From Candidatus Blautia intestinipullorum (GTDB taxonomy: Bacteria; Bacillota; Clostridia; Lachnospirales; Lachnospiraceae), in the NCBI GenBank assembly GCA_019120475.1, contig DWVA01000165.1, positions 1 through 7,999 of the forward strand: a stretch of DNA of 7,999 bases. Direction: 5' to 3'. Positions 1-5,372 of the stretch are shown one piece after another (position 1 is the stretch's first letter; the number at the start of each line of letters is the position of its first letter). The notes under the pieces are model-generated. The model saw nothing but the letters and a program-made list of their open reading frames with translations, was not told the DNA's origin and made no database searches. Both the position numbers and the translations under genes were made by a program.

Positions 1-1057
1 GGTAACAAAAGACGAAACCCAGGAGAAGAATATTCTTGCTGCCGAAAATTTCGGCGGGAAAGAGCGAAGCGCTTCCAAAGACGCGTATATCTCCTACGAT
101 GAAGAAAAAAAGGAATTTACCCTGGTAAATGAAGTGCAGGGAAACCAGATCGATGAGGCGCGGCTTCTCGCCTATGTGGATCAGACGCTGGACAATGCAA
201 TCCGGCAGGAACCGCTGGGAGGACAGGTGGATATCACGATAGGAACGGAAGTATACCAGCAGCCTGTGACGGCGGAGTCCCAGGATATGCAGGCAAAGCT
301 TACCAGTCTGAACCAGCAGCTTTCCAACTACAGAAACGCTTCGGTCACTTATACCTTCGGAGAAACTACAGAGGTTCTCGGATCAGATGTGATCAGTTCC
401 TGGATCAAAGTAGATGGAGAAACGATCAGCATTGACCAGGCAGCGGCACAAGAGTATGTGTCGAATCTGGCAGCAGCCTATAATACAATTTATGTGCCCA
501 GGACTTTCCATACCTCTTATGGAAATGATGTGACGGTATCCAGCAATGAATACGGATTCCAGATCGATCAGGAGACGGAGCTTGCGCAGCTCCTTAAAGA
601 CATCCAGAGCGGAAAGCCGGTTACCAGGGATCCCATCTACAGCATCAGCGGAATGAAGCGGAACGGGAAGGATGATCTGGCGGGCAGTTATATTGAAGTC
701 AGCCTTGACAATCAGCATCTGTGGCTGTATAAGGACGGCGCGCTTATTACGGAAACAGATATCGTCAGCGGGGCTCCCACACCGGAGAGGGAGACCTACC
801 GGGGAGCGTGGCCCATTGCCTACAAGGCGAGCCCCTTTACGCTTACCAGCGACGTTTACGGCTATAACACGAAAGTGACCTACTGGATGCCCTTTGTTTA
901 CGGCCAGGGACTTCACGACGCGTCCTGGCAGTCCGCTTTTGGAGGAAATCGGTATAAAACAGGGGCGGGAAGTCATGGATGCATCAATCTTCCAAAAGAT
1001 CAGGCGGCGCTGATCTACAATACCATTGACGGGGGATATCCGATCATTATTTATTAA
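1..1057 (+). CDS. L,D-transpeptidase, YkuD family, with PG-binding domain (5' partial)
   Basis: Makes 3-3 cross-links in peptidoglycan, or attaches substrates to it, on the outer face of the membrane. The frame is open from base 2 to the TAA at 1055-1057 (351 residues visible), so the true start and the expected N-terminal membrane anchor lie upstream; the internal GTG at 134 is not the start. The first ~200 residues resemble the PG_binding_4 domain that precedes YkuD in many clostridial enzymes. From about residue 223 (IEVSLDNQHLWLYKDG) the YkuD catalytic domain follows. The active site is visible: His305 in GLHD, then Ser324-His325-Gly-Cys327-Ile-Asn, with Cys327 (codon 980-982) as the nucleophile. 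The C-terminus (GGYPIIIY) is the normal YkuD end, so the 3' end is complete. The family assignment is firm; the exact cell-wall role (cross-linking or anchoring) is inferred. Confidence 0.95.
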   Translation, partial: VTKDETQEKNILAAENFGGKERSASKDAYISYDEEKKEFTLVNEVQGNQIDEARLLAYVDQTLDNAIRQEPLGGQVDITIGTEVYQQPVTAESQDMQAKLTSLNQQLSNYRNASVTYTFGETTEVLGSDVISSWIKVDGETISIDQAAAQEYVSNLAAAYNTIYVPRTFHTSYGNDVTVSSNEYGFQIDQETELAQLLKDIQSGKPVTRDPIYSISGMKRNGKDDLAGSYIEVSLDNQHLWLYKDGALITETDIVSGAPTPERETYRGAWPIAYKASPFTLTSDVYGYNTKVTYWMPFVYGQGLHDASWQSAFGGNRYKTGAGSHGCINLPKDQAALIYNTIDGGYPIIIY

Positions 1058-1072
1058 TGGATAAATCAAAGT

Positions 1073-1122
1073 TCAGAGCAGGAATTTCACTGAATATAGG
1101 GAGTTTCTGCTCTGATTTTTTT
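1073..1122 (+). terminator. Rho-independent terminator of the L,D-transpeptidase gene
   Basis: TCAGAGCAG (1073-1081) pairs perfectly with CTGCTCTGA (1107-1115); three further pairs inside, one of them G-U, extend the stem to 12. A run of seven T follows (1116-1122). It lies 15 bases past the stop codon, so it separates the transpeptidase unit from the next promoter. Confidence 0.85.
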
Positions 1123-1180
1123 GAGTATTCATCGTGAAAATGACGCTCTTTCGGTGAAACAAAGGCTGTGATGATTGAAA

Positions 1181-1257
1181 TGACAAAAAAAGTTGTCATT
1201 TTATATTGACAAATATAGTTGTCAATGATATGATAATTATGACAAGAAAAGTTGTCA
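1181..1257 (+). promoter_or_regulatory. Three-copy operator TGACAA-N6-TTGTCA
   Basis: Three 18-base inverted repeats with identical arms lie at 1181-1198, 1207-1224 and 1240-1257. The six-base spacers are AAAAAG, ATATAG and GAAAAG, so all end in AG. Centre-to-centre distances are 26 and 33 bases. The first copy is upstream of the -35 box, the second covers the -35 box and spacer, and the third covers the predicted transcription start. The obvious candidate ligand is the XRE-type protein encoded 40 bases downstream. Autorepression is an inference from position; the repeats themselves are seen directly. Confidence 0.85.
1206..1234 (+). promoter_or_regulatory. Sigma-A promoter of the HTH-DUF3169 operon
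   Basis: A perfect -35 box TTGACA (1206-1211) and a -10 box TATGAT (1229-1234) are separated by 17 bases. Transcription should start near 1241. The -35 box and spacer are inside the second inverted repeat, and the predicted start point is at the left edge of the third, which is the layout expected of a repressed promoter. Confidence 0.8.
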
Positions 1258-1297
1258 AAATAATCCGCGGAAAACATAAAAGAGAGGAGATGGTACT

Positions 1298-1516
1298 GTG
1301 CCTTTATTTAATCAGTTAAAAGAATATCGGACCAGACTGGGAGTCAATCAGACGGAAATGGGAAAGCTGGCAGGCGTATCCAGACAGACCATCAGCCTGA
1401 TCGAGAGAGGCGACTATTCGCCATCGGTTGCATTGGCTTTAAAGCTGGCAAAGATCTGCGGCGTAAGTGTAGAAGATATTTTCAGTTATGAGGAGGATGA
1501 AGAAGATGAAAAATAA
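1298..1516 (+). CDS. XRE-family helix-turn-helix transcriptional regulator (72 aa)
   Basis: A small single-domain DNA-binding protein of the Cro/C1 type, cytoplasmic, probably a dimeric repressor of its own operon. Residues 4-64 form the five-helix HTH_3 fold; the recognition helix-turn-helix is at about 17-37 (NQTEMGKLAGVSRQTISLIE), and the GDYSPSVALALKLAKICGVSVEDIF segment is typical of the compact Firmicutes regulators of this group. The tail is strongly acidic (EEDEEDEK). The start is GTG at 1298, chosen because GAGGAG at 1284-1289 sits 8 bases before it; the ATG at 1290 is in another frame. It overlaps the next gene by 11 bases. Three matching palindromes over its promoter support autoregulation. 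There is no ligand-binding domain, so any signal probably comes through the partner membrane protein or changes in its own level. The family call is secure; the target and signal are inferred. Confidence 0.93.
   Translation: MPLFNQLKEYRTRLGVNQTEMGKLAGVSRQTISLIERGDYSPSVALALKLAKICGVSVEDIFSYEEDEEDEK
1491..1496 (+). promoter_or_regulatory. Ribosome binding site that sets the DUF3169 gene start
   Basis: AGGAGG is written into the acidic tail codons of the HTH gene. It is 9 bases before the ATG at 1506. It overlaps or directly abuts the in-frame ATGs at 1488 and 1497, so it cannot serve them, which rules out those longer starts. Confidence 0.85.
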
Positions 1517-2303
1517 AACGAAAGCTGGCAATTCTTATCTGAGATTTGCACTGATCATATTGATCAGCGCGGCGGCAGGCGCTGTTCTGGGCTTCGGCCT
1601 TATGTATTTTCTTAAAAAAAGCGGCGGGAATATGGAGAATGTATTTCATGGGATTTACGCCGGGATCCAGGTTTACAGCCTTCCGATCTTAACTGCGGTC
1701 ACTGTGCTGGCGGTGATTCTGGGAGAATTTTATCTTAACAGACTGAAAAGTATCGGCAGAAAAATCCTCCGTTCCGAGGATGAGGAATGTGACATTCTGG
1801 ACTATCAGGAGGAAAAGACAGGAGCCATTGGTATGAATATCAGCATTATTGTACTGGTGTGCAGCTTTATTTTCCTTTCCTTCGGATACTCCGCAGATTA
1901 TATTAAAAGCTCAGAGAGCGCCAGAACAGGTTTCCTTTATACCTGCATCGTATTTTGTATCTGCGGGATTTACGAAGGGTTCTGGCAGGTGCGGTATGTA
2001 AAGGCCATCCAGATTGCCCATCCGTATATGAAGGGAGATCCTTCTGACAAAAATTTTCAGAAAAAATGGCTGGAAAGCTGCGATGAGGCGGAACGGGAGA
2101 TGATCTACCGAAGCTCCTACAAAACGTATATGAGATTAAATAAATTTATTCCGGTGCTGCTTGTAGTGACGATGATATGCCATCTCTTTTTCCAGACGGG
2201 AATCCTTGCCGTGTTTGCGGTAGCTGCCGTCTGGCTTCTGGTATCTCTTACCTACACAGGTTCCTGTGTATCTTCAAAAAAGAAAAAGACAGGAAGGAAG
2301 TAG
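1506..2303 (+). CDS. DUF3169-type six-helix membrane protein, partner of the HTH regulator
   Basis: An integral membrane protein of 265 residues with no known biochemical role. Likely membrane segments are at about 12-36, 57-78, 109-128, 142-163, 213-229 and 231-250. Between the fourth and fifth is a charged cytoplasmic stretch (about 165-212) containing GDPSDKNFQKKWLESCDEAE and a Tyr-rich YRSSYKTYMRLNKF segment, which I recognise as characteristic of DUF3169 proteins; the C-terminus is lysine-rich (KKKKTGRK). The start at 1506 is fixed by the AGGAGG at 1491-1496. The first 11 bases overlap the regulator gene, so the two are very likely translationally coupled. Small XRE regulators are often found next to membrane proteins of this sort in Firmicutes. 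It may sense or transport something and control the regulator, but no catalytic motif is visible. The DUF assignment is from memory of the family; the topology is read from the sequence. Confidence 0.8.
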   Translation: MKNKTKAGNSYLRFALIILISAAAGAVLGFGLMYFLKKSGGNMENVFHGIYAGIQVYSLPILTAVTVLAVILGEFYLNRLKSIGRKILRSEDEECDILDYQEEKTGAIGMNISIIVLVCSFIFLSFGYSADYIKSSESARTGFLYTCIVFCICGIYEGFWQVRYVKAIQIAHPYMKGDPSDKNFQKKWLESCDEAEREMIYRSSYKTYMRLNKFIPVLLVVTMICHLFFQTGILAVFAVAAVWLLVSLTYTGSCVSSKKKKTGRK

Positions 2304-2333
2304 GGGGCGGTTCCGCCCCTGTTTCCTTTGTCT
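2303..2333 (+). terminator. Probable terminator between convergent genes
   Basis: GGGGCG (2304-2309) pairs with CGCCCC (2314-2319) around a GTTC loop, starting at the stop codon of the DUF3169 gene. The tail (GTTTCCTTTGTC) is only moderately T-rich. On the opposite strand the same hairpin is followed after some 20 bases by a T-rich stretch, so it may also help end the MFS transcript. Confidence 0.5.
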
Positions 2334-2369
2334 GTCTTGATGCTGTATCGCATATGTGCAATGCGGATA

Positions 2370-3578
2370 TCATGAAATCTGACTGCAGGTTTTGTCCGCA
2401 GGACTTTTCCGGGACATGGTCTTTTTTGTCAGAAGCTCATGCATTACTGTCATCAGAACAAGGATAACCAGCATATAAACCGGGAACAAAGAAACACTGA
2501 CATGATTTGCGATCAGGCCGAACAGAGGCGGCATCAGGCAGGTGCCTACATAGGCGCTGGCCATCTGTATACCGATAATGGCCTGTGATCTGTCTGCTCC
2601 GAAACGGTCCGGTGTGGAATGGATGATACATGGATATATAGGGGCGCATCCAAGGCCGATGATGATCAGACCGGCGAGAGAGGCTCCGGCCCCCAGCGGA
2701 AGAAGCATGATCAGAACACCCGCTCCGATAAGTCCCTGTCCCAGACGTATCATCTGTACGTCATTCAGTTTCATTGTGATAAAGCCGCTTAAGGCCCGTC
2801 CAACAGTGATTCCGATAAAAAACATACCTGCGAATCTTGCCGCCGTCTCTGCCGGTACACCTTTATATAAGGTAAGATAGCTGCTGGCCCACAGAGTTGC
2901 TGTCTGTTCTACCGCGCAGTAACAGAAAAAGCAGACCATCACTTCTTTTGCACCTGGAATCCGCAGAATATTCCTTATAGAAAGAGCGCTGGGCTGAGCC
3001 TGGGAATTTTCCGAAGAAGAACCAGAGGAGTTTTTTCCTTTCCACAGAGGAAGGCTGACCACCAGAAGAATGGTCAGAACGATCTGAATCATAGAAATGA
3101 TCCGGTAGCCTCCGTTCCAGGTCATTCCTCCTGTCAGGGCGAATCCCATGATGTAGGGGCCTATGGTGGCTCCTACGCCCCACATACAATGAAGCCAGCT
3201 CATATGACGGCTCTCATAATGGAGAGCCACATAATTATTCAGGGAAGCGTCCACACTGCCGGCGCCGAGCCCATAGGGAACAGCCCAGAGGCAGAGCATC
3301 CAGAAGGAATGGCTGACAGAAAAGCCGAATAGGGCTGCGGCCGTCATTCCCACACTGACAGCAGTTACCTTTCCGGTTCCAAGCTTCCGGGTGAGGCGGT
3401 CGCTCTGCAAACTGGACACGATTGTTCCAAGAGCGATGATCATAGAAATGATTCCGGCATAGGAGACCGGAACCTTAAGCTCAGGATATATGGAAGGCCA
3501 TGCAGAGCCGAGAAGGGAGTCAGGCAGCCCCAGACTGATAAAGGAAATGTAGATAATAACTAATAATAGCTGAAACAT
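2370..3578 (-). CDS. Major facilitator superfamily transporter (402 aa), substrate unknown
   Basis: A 12-helix secondary transporter in the cytoplasmic membrane. The first helix carries the motif GLPDSLLGSAWPSIYPEL. The loop between helices 2 and 3 has SDRLTRKLG (59-67), a degenerate form of the MFS motif A. Helix 4 has GLGAGSVDASLNNYVALHY (103-121), and WGVGATIGPYI (133-143) follows; these patterns recall the fucose permease-like (FHS) or YbjJ-like branches more than drug efflux pumps. A serine-rich, hydrophilic central loop (about 181-200) joins the two six-helix halves. The length is normal and both ends are intact. ATG at 3578 is preceded by AGGAGG (3587-3592) with an 8-base gap. It is a single-gene unit with its own promoter and a palindrome around the -10 box, so it is probably regulated. 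Sugar or small-metabolite transport is a guess; the sequence does not reveal the substrate or direction. Confidence 0.9.
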   Translation of the reverse strand: MFQLLLVIIYISFISLGLPDSLLGSAWPSIYPELKVPVSYAGIISMIIALGTIVSSLQSDRLTRKLGTGKVTAVSVGMTAAALFGFSVSHSFWMLCLWAVPYGLGAGSVDASLNNYVALHYESRHMSWLHCMWGVGATIGPYIMGFALTGGMTWNGGYRIISMIQIVLTILLVVSLPLWKGKNSSGSSSENSQAQPSALSIRNILRIPGAKEVMVCFFCYCAVEQTATLWASSYLTLYKGVPAETAARFAGMFFIGITVGRALSGFITMKLNDVQMIRLGQGLIGAGVLIMLLPLGAGASLAGLIIIGLGCAPIYPCIIHSTPDRFGADRSQAIIGIQMASAYVGTCLMPPLFGLIANHVSVSLFPVYMLVILVLMTVMHELLTKKTMSRKSPADKTCSQIS

Positions 3579-3604
3579 TTGTCAGACCTCCTGTTTATGA
3601 TAGT

Positions 3605-3631
3605 ATCCGGCTTTTTCGGGGAAAACCGGAT
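3605..3631 (-). promoter_or_regulatory. Hairpin in the MFS gene leader
   Basis: ATCCGG (3605-3610) and CCGGAT (3626-3631) pair, with TTTTC/GAAAA inside across a two-base bulge. It lies in the predicted 5' leader of the MFS mRNA, about 12 bases ahead of the ribosome binding site. Read on the + strand the same hairpin is followed by GCGTTTTT and could act as a terminator against antisense transcription. The role is unknown. Confidence 0.4.
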
Positions 3632-3639
3632 GCGTTTTT

Positions 3640-3671
3640 GGATTTTATAAAATAATAACGTCATAAAATCC
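3640..3671. promoter_or_regulatory. Inverted repeat GGATTTTAT-N14-ATAAAATCC at the MFS promoter
   Basis: A perfect 9-bp inverted repeat (3640-3648 and 3663-3671) has 14 bases between its arms. One arm is in the -35/-10 spacer, the other is at the predicted transcription start, so the pair brackets the -10 box. This fits an operator for an unlinked repressor. No regulator gene lies next to it. Confidence 0.55.
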
Positions 3672-3680
3672 TTAATTCAA
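3652..3680 (-). promoter_or_regulatory. Predicted promoter of the MFS gene
   Basis: On the - strand a -35 box TTGAAT (3675-3680) and a -10 box TATTAT (3652-3657) are separated by exactly 17 bases. Transcription should start near 3645, giving a leader of about 65 bases. Confidence 0.6.
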
Positions 3681-3764
3681 CTTATAAACAGACATATAAT
3701 ATAAGAAAAACGACTTGTTAAAGAAGAAACAGGGATTCTCTCAAAAGAAGATAAGAGGAAAGAA

Positions 3765-3818
3765 GGAAGGAATAAAGAAAACGGAGCGCAGGAAGATTTC
3801 TCCCTGTACTCCGTTTTC
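3765..3818 (-). terminator. Terminator of the ferredoxin gene
   Basis: GAAAACGGAG (3777-3786) and CTCCGTTTTC (3809-3818) form a perfect 10-bp stem with a further CAGG/CCTG pairing inside. On the - strand the hairpin is followed by a T-rich stretch (TTTATTCCTTCC). It lies about 20 bases past the ferredoxin stop codon and separates it from the MFS gene. Confidence 0.8.
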
Positions 3819-3836
3819 TGTCCATATGACGGCGAA

Positions 3837-4223
3837 TTATGATTCTACAACCTCGAGAACTCCTGCAGGACAGGCTTTTGCGCAGATTCCGCAGGCAATA
3901 CATTTGCTGCTTGTAGGGGAGGATTCTGCTTTGACCATTACGCCGAAAGGACAGGCCTCCACACATTTGCCGCAGCCGGTACATTTCTTTTTATTGATCA
4001 TGTAAACGCCCTTCGCGTTCTGAGTGATCGCTTCCTCAGGACAGGCTTTTGCACATTTGCCGCACTGTACGCAGACCATAGGCTTCGGGCTTCCGTTCTT
4101 TTCAATGATCTGAATGCAGGATTTATCCGGGTCGAATTCCTTATAAAAGCTGGTGGAACATGCGATCACACACTCCAGACATGCCATACATTCCGCGCCT
4201 TTTACAACTTTAAGTTTCTTCAT
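3837..4223 (-). CDS. Polyferredoxin with four [4Fe-4S] cluster motifs (128 aa)
   Basis: A soluble electron carrier or electron-transfer subunit. Four cysteine motifs are visible: C12-x2-C15-x2-C18-x3-C22, C51-x2-C54-x2-C57-x3-C61-P, C81-x2-C84-x2-C87-x3-C91-P and C108-x2-C111-x2-C114-x3-C118-P. That is enough for four [4Fe-4S] clusters; the first motif has Ser rather than Pro after its last cysteine. The arrangement resembles the CooF/HydN/HycB-type subunits that feed electrons to CO dehydrogenase, hydrogenases or formate dehydrogenases. The start is ATG at 4223, where GGAGG (4231-4235) sits 7 bases away; an in-frame upstream ATG at 4355 would add 44 unrelated residues and would lie at the -35 box of the promoter. 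No partner oxidoreductase gene is adjacent, since the neighbours are an MFS transporter and a CMD-like gene, so its redox partner is unknown. It has its own promoter and terminator. Confidence 0.93.
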   Translation of the reverse strand: MKKLKVVKGAECMACLECVIACSTSFYKEFDPDKSCIQIIEKNGSPKPMVCVQCGKCAKACPEEAITQNAKGVYMINKKKCTGCGKCVEACPFGVMVKAESSPTSSKCIACGICAKACPAGVLEVVES

Positions 4224-4230
4224 ATTTTTT

Positions 4231-4235
4231 CCTCC
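4231..4235 (-). promoter_or_regulatory. Ribosome binding site that sets the ferredoxin start
   Basis: GGAGG on the - strand, 7 bases ahead of the ATG at 4223. It shows that translation starts at MKKLKVVKG and not at the longer open frame. Confidence 0.85.
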
Positions 4236-4278
4236 GCATTGTTGATAATATTCGCCGTGACAAAACAGTACACAGCAT

Positions 4279-4325
4279 AAGATAGAATGGCCGCTCATCA
4301 GAAATCGCTTCTGAAAGCCTATCTT
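4279..4325. repeat. Nested inverted repeats at the ferredoxin transcription start
   Basis: The outer arms AAGATAG (4279-4285) and CTATCTT (4319-4325) are a perfect 7-bp pair. Inside, TCAGAA (4298-4303) and TTCTGA (4309-4314) form a 6-bp hairpin. The outer arm straddles the predicted start site, so this could be a DNA operator, or only the inner hairpin may exist in RNA. Confidence 0.4.
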
Positions 4326-4326
4326 G

Positions 4327-4355
4327 ATTCTAACATTATCTTCCGCTTTAGACAA
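4327..4355 (-). promoter_or_regulatory. Predicted promoter of the ferredoxin gene
   Basis: On the - strand -35 TTGTCT (4350-4355), a 17-base spacer and -10 TAGAAT (4327-4332), with TG one base before the -10 (extended -10). The predicted start is near 4320, leaving a leader of about 97 bases. Confidence 0.65.
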
Positions 4356-4387
4356 GAGAGAAAAAGAAGAATCCGCACCGCGCCAGG

Positions 4388-5077
4388 TTATTCTCCGGCG
4401 GCTTTATTAATGCAGTTTATGGCGTTTAAGCTTCGGGGGTAGCCGATATAGGGAAGACACTGGGAAACGACTTTTGTCAGGAATTCTTTGTCGTTTCCGA
4501 GATTCATATTTCCCTTGGCGTGAGCGGTAAGCTGAGGTTCGCATCCGCCCTGGGCGGACAGGAAACAGAAGGTGATCATTTCCCTTTGTTTAAGATCAAG
4601 CCCCTTCCGGGTGTAGTAGTCGCCAAAGCAGTTGGAAGCAAGCCAGCGGTTGATGTGTCCCGTTTTCCACGCTTCTTTCATGTGACTGCCGAAAATATCG
4701 GCCTGGGCCTGCGCTCCTTTTTCCAGCCGGTCTTCCATAGTGGTTGTGGCCTGTCCTTCCAGAGGAAGACTGATCCCGTGGTCTGTGAGAATGTCGTTTA
4801 CCGCGTCCAGGAAGGGAAGCACACGGCCGATTCCCAGATAGTCTACTGCCTGATAGACGATTTCTTTTACCATGACAGGAGTTACGCCTGCATCCAGAGC
4901 CCTGGGAACCTCCAACCGGAAGGCGTCAACGCCCTGACAGCCCAAAAGGGCGGCGAGAACAGCCATATGGCGGGTCACCTCATCCAGGGTCTGGCCCTTT
5001 TCATGAACAACCTCCTCAAAGGCAAAATGTTCAAACCTTTCTGCAAATTCCGGATCTGTAAGATGATAGTTTTTCAT
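4388..5077 (-). CDS. Carboxymuconolactone decarboxylase family protein, tandem CMD domains (229 aa)
   Basis: Contains two copies of the all-helical CMD/AhpD-like fold. The first is about residues 37-98 (RHMAVLAALLGCQGVDAF ... VKEIVYQAVDYLGIGRVLPFLDAV); the second is about 166-226 (REMITFCFLSAQGGCEPQLT ... VVSQCLPYIGYPRSLNAINCI). The double-domain length of about 230 residues is common in anaerobes. Neither domain carries the CxxC pair of AhpD peroxidases, so a thiol-peroxidase reaction is unlikely; Cys179-Glu180 and His186 lie where this family often places active-site residues. True muconolactone decarboxylation (an aerobic aromatic pathway) is improbable in this organism, so the substrate is unknown. 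The ATG at 5077 has AGGAGG (5083-5088) five bases away. It is divergent from bioY and upstream of the ferredoxin on the same strand, but the ferredoxin has its own promoter, so co-transcription is only possible, not shown. Confidence 0.9.
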   Translation of the reverse strand: MKNYHLTDPEFAERFEHFAFEEVVHEKGQTLDEVTRHMAVLAALLGCQGVDAFRLEVPRALDAGVTPVMVKEIVYQAVDYLGIGRVLPFLDAVNDILTDHGISLPLEGQATTTMEDRLEKGAQAQADIFGSHMKEAWKTGHINRWLASNCFGDYYTRKGLDLKQREMITFCFLSAQGGCEPQLTAHAKGNMNLGNDKEFLTKVVSQCLPYIGYPRSLNAINCINKAAGE

Positions 5078-5145
5078 AATAGCCTCCTTATGAATACTTA
5101 AAGATTTTCCGATGCCAAATCAAACGTCAGACTGTGTTTTTATGA

Positions 5146-5175
5146 ATTGTACAGCGGAAGCCGGAAAATGTCCAA
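5146..5175 (-). promoter_or_regulatory. Candidate promoter of the CMD-like gene
   Basis: On the - strand -35 TTGGAC (5170-5175) and -10 TACAAT (5146-5151), 18 bases apart. A second possibility is the perfect TATAAT at 5191-5196, with TTGCTA 19 bases upstream. Neither overlaps the biotin operator at 5236-5267. Confidence 0.45.
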
Positions 5176-5235
5176 TACTTCTGATTAATTATTATAGATA
5201 CCTTTTAAGCATGTTTAGCAAAACCAGAAAACACA

Positions 5236-5267
5236 ATGTAAACTTACAAATAAAATAAGGTTGACAA
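5236..5267 (+). promoter_or_regulatory. BirA-type biotin repressor operator upstream of bioY
   Basis: ATGTAAACT (5236-5244), 14 bases, GGTTGACAA (5259-5267). This matches the known BirA operator pattern TTGTAAACC-N14/15-GGTTTACAA at 15 of 18 positions. It precedes bioY, the classic member of the biotin regulon. A TAAAAT at 5251-5256 inside the spacer could be the -10 box, but its -35 is weak. When biotin is plentiful, the biotinyl-AMP-bound BirA dimer should block transcription of bioY and the downstream gene. The match is seen in the sequence; BirA itself is not in the window. Confidence 0.82.
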
Positions 5268-5358
5268 TATGAGGAGAGCATGATATATTTTTTCTGTCAG
5301 AACCGGATTGGCGTATTTACATTTGCCGATGTTTCTGCAAAATGCAAAAATATGGGAC

Positions 5359-5363
5359 AGGAG
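5359..5363 (+). promoter_or_regulatory. Ribosome binding site supporting the bioY start at 5373
   Basis: AGGAG lies 9 bases before the ATG at 5373. A competing GAGGAG at 5271-5276 sits only 3 bases before an in-frame ATG at 5280, too close for efficient initiation. Confidence 0.7.
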
Positions 5364-5372
5364 AGAAAGAAG

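Noticed and set aside
134..1057. GTG at 134 as the start of the L,D-transpeptidase
   Set aside because: The frame is open back to base 2 with coherent PG-binding-domain sequence, and there is no ribosome site before 134. The gene is cut by the window edge.
1181..1257. CRISPR-like repeats
   Set aside because: The repeats are short palindromes with unequal spacing placed on a promoter; they are operator sites, with no spacers of constant length and no cas genes.
3715..4005. + strand open frame opposite the ferredoxin, with a TATAAT at 3695-3700
   Set aside because: The TATAAT has no good -35, the frame lacks a ribosome site and an ATG start, and its second half is the antisense of the cysteine motifs.
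4224..4355. 44-residue N-terminal extension of the ferredoxin
   Set aside because: The residues do not resemble the family, the upstream ATG would lie in the -35 box of the predicted promoter, and a good GGAGG precedes the ATG at 4223.
4360..4408. Terminator at the end of the CMD-like gene
   Set aside because: On the - strand a short GCCGG/CC-T-GGC stem and a T-rich stretch (TTCTTCTTTTTCTC) are present, but the stem overlaps the stop codon, has a bulge and is some way from the T-rich part. I could not support it well enough to list.
4520..5101. Long + strand open frame opposite the CMD-like gene
   Set aside because: It is antisense to a clear family member, has no recognisable domain and no ribosome site; it is a coding shadow.
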